41,719 nt of DNA from Betaproteobacteria bacterium HGW-Betaproteobacteria-12. GTDB lineage: Bacteria; Pseudomonadota; Gammaproteobacteria; Burkholderiales; Rhodocyclaceae. Under the pieces are notes generated by a model. The model did not search any database. It saw only the letters and a list, made by a program, of their open reading frames with translations, and was not told where the DNA came from. The position numbers and the translations under genes were made by a program. How positions within the stretch are numbered: position 1 is the stretch's first letter; each line of letters opens with the position of its first letter. The stretch is taken from NCBI GenBank assembly GCA_002842345.1, contig PHCU01000013.1, forward strand, positions 1 to 41,719, given 5' to 3'. Positions 7,665 to 15,189 of the stretch are shown one piece after another.

Positions 7665-10600
7665 ATGAACCAAGAAGCCATGCTCCCCGCCAGTGGAGGC
7701 TCGATGCCCGTCCCCGACACCGGGCTTGCCGGCGCGCCCCTGGCCCTGGCGAAGCAGATCGGCGAGCTGATGGGCGATGCCATCGTCGTCCTCGACCCGC
7801 AGCAATGCATCGTCCAAACCAATGCCGCCTTCGACCGGATCTTCGGCTATAGCGCTGACGAAGTGCATGGACGGCACATTGATTTTCTCTACGCCGACAA
7901 CGGGCACGCCGGCGCCCGCGCAGCGCCGCCGCCTGCCGGCCCGGCACCGGCCGTCTGCACCGACATCCGCTGTCGGCACCGCGACGGCAGAATTTTCTTC
8001 GCCACCCGGGCGATCACCCCGCTGAGCGGCACCGATGGCATCCCGGCCGGAAGCCTCCTGGTGCATCGCACCTCGACCCCGAACCCGGCATCTGAGGCGG
8101 CCCGGCAAGGCAGCGAAACCGCCTTTCGCACGCTGTTCGGGCTGTCGCTGGTCGGTAGCGCCGAGGCCGATCCCGCCACCGGCCGCTTGCTGACCGTCAA
8201 CGGCAAGATGAGCGAGATCACCGGCTATTCGGCCGCCGAACTGCAGACGATGAGCTTCCGCGAGCTCACCCATCCGGATGACCGGGACAGGGACTGGGAG
8301 GGATTTCGCCGGACGATGACCGGCAGCAGCGGCCTCTATGTCGTCGAGAAACGCTATGTGCGCAAGGACGGGGGCATCGTCTGGGTGCGCGTGCAGTCCG
8401 CCCCGCTGCGCGATGCCCAAGGCGTCGCCCTGAGGACGGTGGCGCTGATCCAGGACATCACGCTGCAGAAACAGGCCGAGGCGGCGCTGCGCCAGCAGCT
8501 CGAGATGCAGGCCCTGCTTAACAACATCATGGCCACCGTGCCCGGCGTCATCTACTCCTACCAATTGCGGCCCGATGGCAGCATCTGCATGCCCTACGCC
8601 AGCGCCGCCCTGGTGCAACTGTTCGGCGTCGCACCGGAGGCCGTGCGTGACGACGCGTCTTCATTGATGGAACGCATCCACCCGGAGGACATCGCGACAG
8701 TCAGGCAATCGATTGCCCTCTCCTACGAGGCGATGACGCCGTGGCGCGCCGAATTTCGCGTCATCCATCCGGACAAGGGCGAACTGTGGGTGGATGGGCA
8801 TTCGGTGCCCCAGCGCGAAGCCGACGGCAGTGTGCTGTGGCACGGCTACCTGTCCGACATCACCACCCGCAAGGCGATGGAACAGGCATTGCGACAGCGC
8901 GAGGCCGATCTGCGCCGCGCCCAGTCGGTGGCGCAGACCGGCAGCTGGCAACTGAACGTGCACAACAACGAACTGCTGTGGTCAGACGAGAACCATCGCA
9001 TCTTCGGCATTCCCCGCGGCATCCCTCTGAGCTACGAGAGCTTCCTCGCCATCGCCCATCCCGAGGACCGCGACTACGTCGACTGCGCCTGGCAGGCCGC
9101 CCTGCTCGGCGCCCCCTACGACATCGAGCACCGCATCGTCGTCGCTGGCGAAACCCGCTGGGTGCGCGAGCGGGCCGAACTCGAATTCGATGCCCAAGGC
9201 AATCTGCTCGGCGGCTTCGGCAGCACCCAGGACATCACCGAGCTGAAATGCGCCGCGGCCGCGCTGGCCGCCGGCGACGCGCGCTTCCGCCTGGCCATGG
9301 AGGCGGTCGCCGGCGTTGTCTATGAGTGGCACCGGCGTAGCGGCGCCACCTACTGGTCGAGCGGTCTTGCCCGCATTTTCGGCGTCAGCGACCTGGATGC
9401 CGAAGACAGTCGCGTCTGGTGGCGCGCCAACGTCCATCCCGAAGACCGGCCGCGCGTCCGTGCCGAGATACTGCAGGCACACAAGGCCGGCCACGACCAG
9501 CTGCAGATGGAATACCGCATGCGCCATGGCTGCGGCCACTGGCTGCACGTCGCCGATTGCGCCCGTATCGTCCGCGATGCCAACGGCCGTCTTGAACGCG
9601 TCGTCGGCAGCCTGACCGACATCAGTGCCCGCAAAGAGGCGGAAGCCGAACTCCGGCGGATCAACGATTCGCTCGAACTGCTGGTCGCCCGGCGGACCGC
9701 CGAGGCCGAGGCACGGACGGTCGCCCTGCAGGAATCGGAGCGCTTCGCCCGCGCCACCATCGATGCCCTCGACTTCGCCCTGTGCGTCCTCGACGAGCGC
9801 GGCCACATCATCGCCGTCAATCGCGTCTGGCGCGAATTCGCCCAGGCCAATGGCGGCGACGAGAAGCTGCTCGGCGAAGGCGCCGACTATCTCGCCGTAT
9901 GCAGCGCCGCCGCCGGACCGGCCTGCCCCGTCGCCGGCCGGGTGGCCGATGCGGTGCGTACCGCCATCGCCGGTGGCCGCCAGAGTTTCTCGGTCGAATA
10001 CGAATGCCATGCGCCGGAAGAGCGGCGCTGGTTCGTCATGCACTTGTCGGCCTTCCCCAGCGACGGGCCGCTGCGCCTGGTGATCAAGCACGAAGAAATC
10101 AGCGCCCGCAAACTGGCCGAAGAGGAGCGCCTGGCCAGCGCCCGACGCATCAAGCGTCTGGCGGCGCACCTGGCAACCGTACGCGAGGAGCAAAGTGCGA
10201 GCATCGCCCGCGAAGTGCACGATGAACTCGGCGGCACGCTGACCATGGTCAAGCTCAGCCTGGCGATGATCGGCGACGGCATGGACCACGCGGCGCCGCA
10301 GCACGCGGCGCTGAACAGCGTGCTCGACCAGGTCAGCGCCGCACTGCAGACGGTCAAGCGCATCTCGACCAACCTGCGCCCGGCGACGCTCGATACCCTC
10401 GGTTTCATCGCCACGGTCAAATGGTATGCCGCGCAGTTCTCGCAGATGACCGGCATCGCCACCGAATTGCATCTGCCGGACTACGTCGGCCTGTCGCGCA
10501 GCGTCGCCACGACCGCCTTCCGCATCGTCCAGGAAGCCCTGACCAACGTCGCCAAGCATGCCCAGGCCAGCCGCGTCGTCATCGCCGTCGAACACGACCG

Positions 10601-10814
10601 GCAACAACTGGCCATCGCCATCGAGGACGACGGCATCGGCCTGAGCGACGCCAGCCAGGCCAAGCCGGATTCCTTCGGCCTGATCGGCATGCTCGAACGA
10701 GCCCAGGACCTGGGCGGCCAACTGAGCATCGCCGGGATGCCTGGCGCCGGCACGCGCCTGGCTTTGCGCATTCCACTCGGGGACCATGGCGAGCATGGAG
10801 AAAGCCCAACATGA
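7665..10814 (+). CDS. Multi-PAS sensor histidine kinase, NarL/UhpB class
   Basis: This 1049-residue protein has no convincing membrane segment and is probably cytoplasmic. I count six PAS modules at roughly residues 27-115, 150-265, 285-400, 405-525, 530-655 and 693-815. Several end in the PAC signature DIT-x-x-K or DIS-x-RK. The HisKA_3 phosphoacceptor is His852 in REVHDELGG, and the HATPase domain (about 945-1045) has QEALTNVAKHA and EDDGIGL. The start at 7665 is favoured by AGGAG 8 nt upstream. It overlaps the response regulator by ATGA, so the two form one two-component system. The many PAS domains suggest redox, gas or aromatic ligand sensing, but no ligand residues can be named. Confidence 0.93.
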   Translation: MNQEAMLPASGGSMPVPDTGLAGAPLALAKQIGELMGDAIVVLDPQQCIVQTNAAFDRIFGYSADEVHGRHIDFLYADNGHAGARAAPPPAGPAPAVCTDIRCRHRDGRIFFATRAITPLSGTDGIPAGSLLVHRTSTPNPASEAARQGSETAFRTLFGLSLVGSAEADPATGRLLTVNGKMSEITGYSAAELQTMSFRELTHPDDRDRDWEGFRRTMTGSSGLYVVEKRYVRKDGGIVWVRVQSAPLRDAQGVALRTVALIQDITLQKQAEAALRQQLEMQALLNNIMATVPGVIYSYQLRPDGSICMPYASAALVQLFGVAPEAVRDDASSLMERIHPEDIATVRQSIALSYEAMTPWRAEFRVIHPDKGELWVDGHSVPQREADGSVLWHGYLSDITTRKAMEQALRQREADLRRAQSVAQTGSWQLNVHNNELLWSDENHRIFGIPRGIPLSYESFLAIAHPEDRDYVDCAWQAALLGAPYDIEHRIVVAGETRWVRERAELEFDAQGNLLGGFGSTQDITELKCAAAALAAGDARFRLAMEAVAGVVYEWHRRSGATYWSSGLARIFGVSDLDAEDSRVWWRANVHPEDRPRVRAEILQAHKAGHDQLQMEYRMRHGCGHWLHVADCARIVRDANGRLERVVGSLTDISARKEAEAELRRINDSLELLVARRTAEAEARTVALQESERFARATIDALDFALCVLDERGHIIAVNRVWREFAQANGGDEKLLGEGADYLAVCSAAAGPACPVAGRVADAVRTAIAGGRQSFSVEYECHAPEERRWFVMHLSAFPSDGPLRLVIKHEEISARKLAEEERLASARRIKRLAAHLATVREEQSASIAREVHDELGGTLTMVKLSLAMIGDGMDHAAPQHAALNSVLDQVSAALQTVKRISTNLRPATLDTLGFIATVKWYAAQFSQMTGIATELHLPDYVGLSRSVATTAFRIVQEALTNVAKHAQASRVVIAVEHDRQQLAIAIEDDGIGLSDASQAKPDSFGLIGMLERAQDLGGQLSIAGMPGAGTRLALRIPLGDHGEHGESPT

Positions 10815-11440
10815 AGCGAATATTGATCGTCGATGACCACGCCGTGGTGCGTTGCGGCCTGCGCCAGTTCCTGGCCAATACCGCGGATCTGGAGATCGCC
10901 GGTGAGGCGGCGTCCGGTATGGAGGCACTGGCCCAGGTCAACCAGGGCCCCTGGGATCTGGTGCTGCTCGACATGTCGCTGCCCGACCTCAACGGCATGG
11001 AAGCGCTCAAGCGCATCAAACGCAGCCGCCCCGAACTGCCGGTGCTGATCTTCAGCATGTTCGCCGAGACCGAGTTCGCCCTGCCGGCCATCGATGCCGG
11101 GGCCGCCGGCTACCTCAACAAGGACAGCCCGCCGCAGCAGATCCTGACGGCCATTCGCACCGTCATCGCCGGCGCCCGCTACGTCAGCCCGACGCTGACC
11201 GAGCAACTGCTGTCCGGCGTCACCCGGAGTAGCCAGCGGCCGCCGCACGAGGCGCTGTCGAAACGGGAAATGGAAGTCCTGCTACTCCTCAGCAAAGGGG
11301 TCGCGCTGACCCGCATCGGCGAAAGTCTGCAACTCAGCGTCAAGACCGTCAGCACCTATCGGGCGCGCATCCTGGAAAAATTCGGCATGGAGTCGAATGC
11401 CGAACTGACGCGCTACGTGCTGGAGCAGAAGCTCGGCTGA
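10811..11440 (+). CDS. LuxR/NarL-family response regulator
   Basis: This 209-residue protein has a receiver domain with phosphoacceptor Asp54 in LLDMSLPDLNG, acidic Asp8-Asp9 and the conserved lysine in YLNKDSPP. A linker leads to a C-terminal LuxR helix-turn-helix (about 145-205; LSKREMEVLLLLSKG, SVKTVSTYRARIL). The start ATG overlaps the kinase stop (ATGA), which fixes it despite a longer open frame upstream. It is the cognate partner of the six-PAS kinase. Its targets are unknown; a palindrome 40 bp downstream of the gene could be one of its sites. Confidence 0.95.
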   Translation: MKRILIVDDHAVVRCGLRQFLANTADLEIAGEAASGMEALAQVNQGPWDLVLLDMSLPDLNGMEALKRIKRSRPELPVLIFSMFAETEFALPAIDAGAAGYLNKDSPPQQILTAIRTVIAGARYVSPTLTEQLLSGVTRSSQRPPHEALSKREMEVLLLLSKGVALTRIGESLQLSVKTVSTYRARILEKFGMESNAELTRYVLEQKLG

Positions 11441-11479
11441 CACGGCCGTGCGAGGAGGAACAGGCGTTTGATGTCGGCG

Positions 11480-11503
11480 CGATGTAGGCGTATTCCTACA
11501 TCG
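11480..11503. promoter_or_regulatory. Perfect 9-bp inverted repeat, possible operator of the phasin gene
   Basis: CGATGTAGG (11480-11488) and CCTACATCG (11495-11503) are perfect complements separated by 6 bp. The element lies between the response regulator stop and the phasin gene and has no U-run, so it looks like a protein-binding site rather than a terminator. A LuxR-type regulator dimer could bind it, which is inference. Confidence 0.4.
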
Positions 11504-11578
11504 GTTCCGCCGTTTTCCGACATGCCGACGCGCATCTTCCGATATTCATCGGGCATCACCAGTGGGAGACTGAAAAAT

Positions 11579-11618
11579 CTGCCGGTCCCTGGACGTTTTT
11601 CGGGACCGGCAGCTTTTT
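11579..11618 (+). terminator. Rho-independent terminator before the phasin gene
   Basis: CTGCCGGTCC (11579-11588) pairs perfectly with GGACCGGCAG (11603-11612), followed by C and TTTTT. It would end the kinase-regulator transcript, or attenuate a leader running into the phasin gene that starts 23 bp later. Confidence 0.85.
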
Positions 11619-11641
11619 CCAGTCCCAGTGAGAGAACAAAC

Positions 11642-12067
11642 ATGAGCCCGCAAATCGATCCGTTTTCGCGTCACCTCGACATTTCCCGCAACCTGTTGGA
11701 ACAGTCCCTCTCCGGCATGGAACAACTGTTTGCCCTGAGCATCGACCACACCCAGGATTTCGTCGGCCGCAGCAGCCAGCAGTTGAAAGGCACCCTTGCG
11801 GATCCGGCCATGATCGTCGAGGCCGCGCAATGGCCCGATGCCATGCAGCAGGGCATCCACGTCGCCATCAATCTGGCGCGCGATACCACCCTGGCGGCGA
11901 CGGATTACCAGATCGATGCCCTGCGCCTGCTGCACAACCAGGCATCCGAAATCCAGAAGTCGCTGACCGCGGCCATCACCGAGCAGTTCGCCATCGTCGA
12001 CCAGAGCCTCGGCGGCAGCGTGCGTACGACCAAGGCCACTGCCGTCGCCCGCAAGGTCAAAGCCTAA
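11642..12067 (+). CDS. Phasin family protein
   Basis: This 141-residue protein is helical and alanine- and glutamine-rich, with the phasin pattern (ISRNLLEQSLSGMEQLFAL near residue 17 and a repeated amphipathic helix to the end). Phasins coat polyhydroxyalkanoate granules, so the cell probably stores PHA. The start at 11642 has GAGAG about 8 nt upstream; the longer frame from 11468 would include the terminator stem and is not used. The neighbours are signalling genes rather than phaC or phaR. The family assignment is from sequence pattern and moderately strong. Confidence 0.8.
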   Translation: MSPQIDPFSRHLDISRNLLEQSLSGMEQLFALSIDHTQDFVGRSSQQLKGTLADPAMIVEAAQWPDAMQQGIHVAINLARDTTLAATDYQIDALRLLHNQASEIQKSLTAAITEQFAIVDQSLGGSVRTTKATAVARKVKA

Positions 12068-12150
12068 AAAAAAGGGCGCACCCCAATCCCGACAGAGAAC
12101 TATAAATACAGATACGAGACAAACCTATCGGCAAACCAAAGGAGGATTTC

Positions 12151-12390
12151 ATGCACTCCGAGACAGCGAACCTGCTTCCCGATGAAACACATGAACAATT
12201 CGTCCGTCGCGCCAGCGGTATTTTTCCTGTAGAGCGCGTCCGCAACTGGTCGCGTATCGAGCGCGCCGTGTTCAACCACCTGATGGGTCACTTGATCCAT
12301 GAGCACAGCTACGCCTCGATCACCGACGCGATGCTCGCCCGGTGCCGGGATGACATGTGCGAAATCGTCCGCCGATGTCAGCCCGGCTGA
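12151..12390 (+). CDS. Hypothetical protein, 79 aa
   Basis: This is a small soluble protein of unknown function. It is acidic to neutral, probably all helical, with no signal peptide, and has two cysteines near the C-terminus (CRDDMCEIVRRC). AAAGGAGG lies 6 nt before the ATG, a very strong ribosome site, so I believe it is expressed. It lies between the phasin gene and a diguanylate cyclase gene that starts 84 bp later, possibly as one transcript. I do not recognise a family. Confidence 0.72.
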   Translation: MHSETANLLPDETHEQFVRRASGIFPVERVRNWSRIERAVFNHLMGHLIHEHSYASITDAMLARCRDDMCEIVRRCQPG

Positions 12391-12474
12391 TCCATCCTTG
12401 ACCGGCGCCGCGCGGTGTCGCAGGCCATCCGTACCGGGCGCGCCGACGCGCTCAGCCATCGGCCGGAGAGCCGC

Positions 12475-13857
12475 ATGGGCCGGCAAATAGACCCGCCCGA
12501 CCGGGACGACTTGCTGCTGCAGAACAACAAGCTGCGCCTGGCCCTGGTCGACCAGGACGCAGCGCGGCGGCACTATGCCCGGCTCTTCGAACAGGCGCCG
12601 GTCGGCTATCTGACGCTCGCGGACAGCGGGGCCATCCTGCAGGCCAATCGCACGGCTGCCGCACTGTTCGGCCGGGCGGTCGGCGAACTGGCCGGACAAC
12701 TGTTGGAGCATTTCATCCACGAGGACGACCGGGCGCTCTTTCGTCGACATTTCGCCGAGCCGCCCGGCGCTGCGACACCCCGCCATTGCGAACTGCGCAT
12801 GGAAAAGGCCGACCGGACGGTGTTCTGGGCCCAGTTGTGCTGCACCGGCAAGGCGCCCGGCGACGACGAGGCGCTCTGCCTGGTCACCCTCGGCGACATC
12901 ACGGCGAGCAAGCAGGCCGAACAGGCGTTGCAGGAACAAAAGGATTTCTTCCACCTGATCGCCGAAAACCTGTCCGACTTCATCGCCGTCCTCGACCTGG
13001 AAGGGCGGCGGCTCTACAACAGCCCTTCCTACCTGCAGCTGTTCGGCACCGACCGGGATGTGCACGACAGCGATTCCTTCGCCGAAATCCACCCCGATGA
13101 CCGCGACTACGTCCACCAGGTGTTCCGCGAGACGGTGCACACCGGCCAGGGACAGTGCATCGAATACCGCTTCATGACCGCCGAGGGCGAAATTCGCGAC
13201 ATGGAGTCGCGCGGCAGCGTGATCAAGGACGAGCACGGTCGCGTCGTCCGCGTCGTCGTCGTTTCGCAGGACATCACCGAGCGCAAGCGCCTGCAGGAGC
13301 AGGTTCGCCAGATGGCCTTCCACGATCCGCTGACCGGGCTGCCCAACCGTCGCCTGTTCGATGACCGTTTCAATCAGGCGCTGGCGACGACCTCTCGCAG
13401 CAACGATTTCGGCGCGCTGATCTTCATCGATCTGGACGACTTCAAGCGACTCAACGACAGCCATGGCCACAACGCCGGCGACCACCTGCTGGTCGAGGTG
13501 GCCAGCCGCCTGAAGCGTTGCGTTCGCGAAACCGATACGGTAGCGCGCTTCGGCGGCGACGAGTTCGTCGTCATGCTCGGCATGCTCGATACGGCCAGAA
13601 GGAGTTCGCTGACCCAGGCCCGCGCCATCGCCGAAAAGCTGCGCCAGGTCCTGGCGGAGCCGTACCGGCTGAGCATCGCCCATTCGGCGGGCGGCGTGAC
13701 GCGTATCGACTATAGCTGTACGGCCAGTATCGGCGTCGCCCTGTTCAATCAGCGCGACACCAGCCAGCCGAGAGTCCTCAAGCGCGCCGATTCGGCGATG
13801 TATCAGGCCAAGAGTTCGGGCGGCAACCAGATCCGCTTCTGTCGCGGCCGCGGCTGA
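12475..13857 (+). CDS. PAS-PAS-GGDEF diguanylate cyclase
   Basis: This 460-residue protein would make cyclic di-GMP from two GTP. There is a short coiled N-terminus, a first PAS domain (about 35-150, YARLFEQAPVGYLTL), a second PAS-PAC (about 160-280, ending QDITERK) and a GGDEF domain (about 290-455). The active-site motif is intact: Gly360-Gly-Asp-Glu-Phe364. The inhibitory I-site Arg351-x-x-Asp354 is 5 residues upstream, so product feedback is expected. No EAL domain and no membrane segment are present. ATG at 12475 is preceded by GGAGA 5 nt upstream; a GTG at 12415 in the same frame is the less likely alternative start. Confidence 0.93.
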   Translation: MGRQIDPPDRDDLLLQNNKLRLALVDQDAARRHYARLFEQAPVGYLTLADSGAILQANRTAAALFGRAVGELAGQLLEHFIHEDDRALFRRHFAEPPGAATPRHCELRMEKADRTVFWAQLCCTGKAPGDDEALCLVTLGDITASKQAEQALQEQKDFFHLIAENLSDFIAVLDLEGRRLYNSPSYLQLFGTDRDVHDSDSFAEIHPDDRDYVHQVFRETVHTGQGQCIEYRFMTAEGEIRDMESRGSVIKDEHGRVVRVVVVSQDITERKRLQEQVRQMAFHDPLTGLPNRRLFDDRFNQALATTSRSNDFGALIFIDLDDFKRLNDSHGHNAGDHLLVEVASRLKRCVRETDTVARFGGDEFVVMLGMLDTARRSSLTQARAIAEKLRQVLAEPYRLSIAHSAGGVTRIDYSCTASIGVALFNQRDTSQPRVLKRADSAMYQAKSSGGNQIRFCRGRG

Positions 13858-13864
13858 GCGGACG

Positions 13865-13904
13865 CCGCCGGCCGTCTTTCGGCCAATCGCGATCAGGCCG
13901 GCGG
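13865..13904 (+). other. GC-rich stem-loop after the diguanylate cyclase gene
   Basis: CCGCCGGCC (13865-13873) and GGCCGGCGG (13896-13904) are perfect complements around a 22-base loop. There is no T-run after it, so it may be a weak or Rho-assisted stop signal or simply an mRNA 3' structure. Confidence 0.4.
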
Positions 13905-13978
13905 TATCATGCGCCAGGTGGCTCGGGCTAGCCGGTGCCGACTGTGACACTGCATCCAGACCCGACTCAGGAGGTGCC

Positions 13979-14923
13979 ATGCCAGCCAGACCTACGTCGA
14001 CCGCCGGGAAATACCCGGATCGCCATACCCTGCCCCTGCTCGTCTGCCTGCTGGCGGTGGCACCGGTCCAGGGACAGAACGCGGCATCCTATGCCGAAGT
14101 CGCGCCGATCCTGCAGGAACGCTGCGTGATGTGCCATTCGGGCAGCACCCCGCCCCTCGGCCTTGGCCTCGACAGCCTGGCCGCCATACTCAAGGGCAGC
14201 AGCAAAGGCCCTGTGGTCAAGGCCGGCGATCCGGCCGGCAGCGAACTGATCCGGCGGCTCAAGGGGAGCAGCCAGCCGCGCATGCCGATGACCGGCCCCC
14301 CCTTCCTGGCCGACCAGGAAATCGCCCTGATCGAGCGCTGGATCGGCGGCGGTCTGCAGGCAGGCACTGCCGCCAAGACCCCGCCGTCAGTCGTCGAAGC
14401 AGTGCGACCGCGGGCCGGCGAGCCGGTCACCTATCTGCACGTGGCGCCGATCTTTGCCCGACGCTGCGCCAAATGCCACACCGACAACGGCCTGATGGGG
14501 CCGCCGCCGGAAGGCTTGCGCCTGACTTCCTACGAAGCGACGCTGGCCGCCTTCGATCGGGCGCGCGTCGTTCCGGGCCATGCCGAGGCCAGCGAACTGG
14601 TTCGCCGCGTGCGCGGCCAGGCGCGGCCGCGCATGCCCTTCGACGGCCCGCCCTGGCTGAGCGCCGAGGAAATCAGCCTGATCGAGCAATGGGTCGACCA
14701 GGGCGCGCGCAACGCCGAAGGGACGGTCGCGCCGCTGCCCGTCGGGGCACGGGTGCGCCTGCACGGCACACTCAATCCGGACAGCCGCCTCGACGGTCTC
14801 GATCTGGTATTCGGACGGCGGGCGCGGAGCGACAAGAATCCGGCGCCCGGCAGTTACGTTCAGGTCCGCGGCAGCGTTGATGAGATGGGACGGGTGATCG
14901 TCGAGCGCCTGCGTTCGCGATAG
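13979..14923 (+). CDS. Secreted diheme c-type cytochrome-like protein
   Basis: This 314-residue protein has an N-terminal signal or anchor segment (about residues 17-33) and two haem c sites: Cys49-x-x-Cys52-His53 (CVMCH) and Cys163-x-x-Cys166-His167 (CAKCH). The two haem modules (40-125 and 152-238) resemble each other, both containing RMP[MF]-G-PP[FW]L and I-LIE-W motifs, so it probably arose by domain duplication. The RMP methionine could be an axial ligand. A C-terminal beta-rich part (about 250-314) has no haem site. GAGG lies 6 nt before the ATG. The modules recall the PSCyt1/planctomycete-type cytochrome domain. Its redox partner is unknown; no oxidase gene is adjacent. Confidence 0.85.
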   Translation: MPARPTSTAGKYPDRHTLPLLVCLLAVAPVQGQNAASYAEVAPILQERCVMCHSGSTPPLGLGLDSLAAILKGSSKGPVVKAGDPAGSELIRRLKGSSQPRMPMTGPPFLADQEIALIERWIGGGLQAGTAAKTPPSVVEAVRPRAGEPVTYLHVAPIFARRCAKCHTDNGLMGPPPEGLRLTSYEATLAAFDRARVVPGHAEASELVRRVRGQARPRMPFDGPPWLSAEEISLIEQWVDQGARNAEGTVAPLPVGARVRLHGTLNPDSRLDGLDLVFGRRARSDKNPAPGSYVQVRGSVDEMGRVIVERLRSR

Positions 14924-14955
14924 GTGTGTCGCGGTGGTGCGGCCTGGCAACTGCC

Positions 14956-15030
14956 TCAGCGCAGCCCGAAGAACGACAGCACGGCGATGACGATAACCAC
15001 CAGACCGACGATATAGATGATGCTGTTCAT
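14956..15030 (-). CDS. 24-residue single-span membrane peptide
   Basis: A minus-strand ATG at 15030, with AAAGG 8 nt upstream, opens a 24-codon frame beginning MNSIIYIVGLVVIVIAV and ending in FFGLR before TGA. Almost the whole chain is hydrophobic, so it would be one transmembrane helix. I recall near-identical short proteins being annotated in other proteobacteria, which supports reality, but I cannot confirm it here. Function unknown. Confidence 0.6.
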   Translation of the reverse strand: MNSIIYIVGLVVIVIAVLSFFGLR

Positions 15031-15189
15031 GACGATAACCTTTCGCGGGGCGGGATAGCTGGCTCACGGCTGATACTGGCCATTGCCCGGGAATTTTTAT
15101 CGTATGCCTTGCCGTCGGGACACTCGGTGCGCCAGCGCACCTAACAACGCAGCGCGCTGCCATGGGGCCAGGTCACCGGCCGGCAAGGC

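Noticed and set aside
8982..10928. 648-codon open frame antisense to the six-PAS kinase
   Set aside because: GC-rich coding DNA commonly gives such mirrored frames; the sense strand has the full PAS, HisKA_3 and HATPase motifs.
12100..13980. 626-codon open frame antisense to the diguanylate cyclase
   Set aside because: It mirrors a PAS-GGDEF gene with intact motifs; its translation has low-complexity, shadow-like composition and no family signature.
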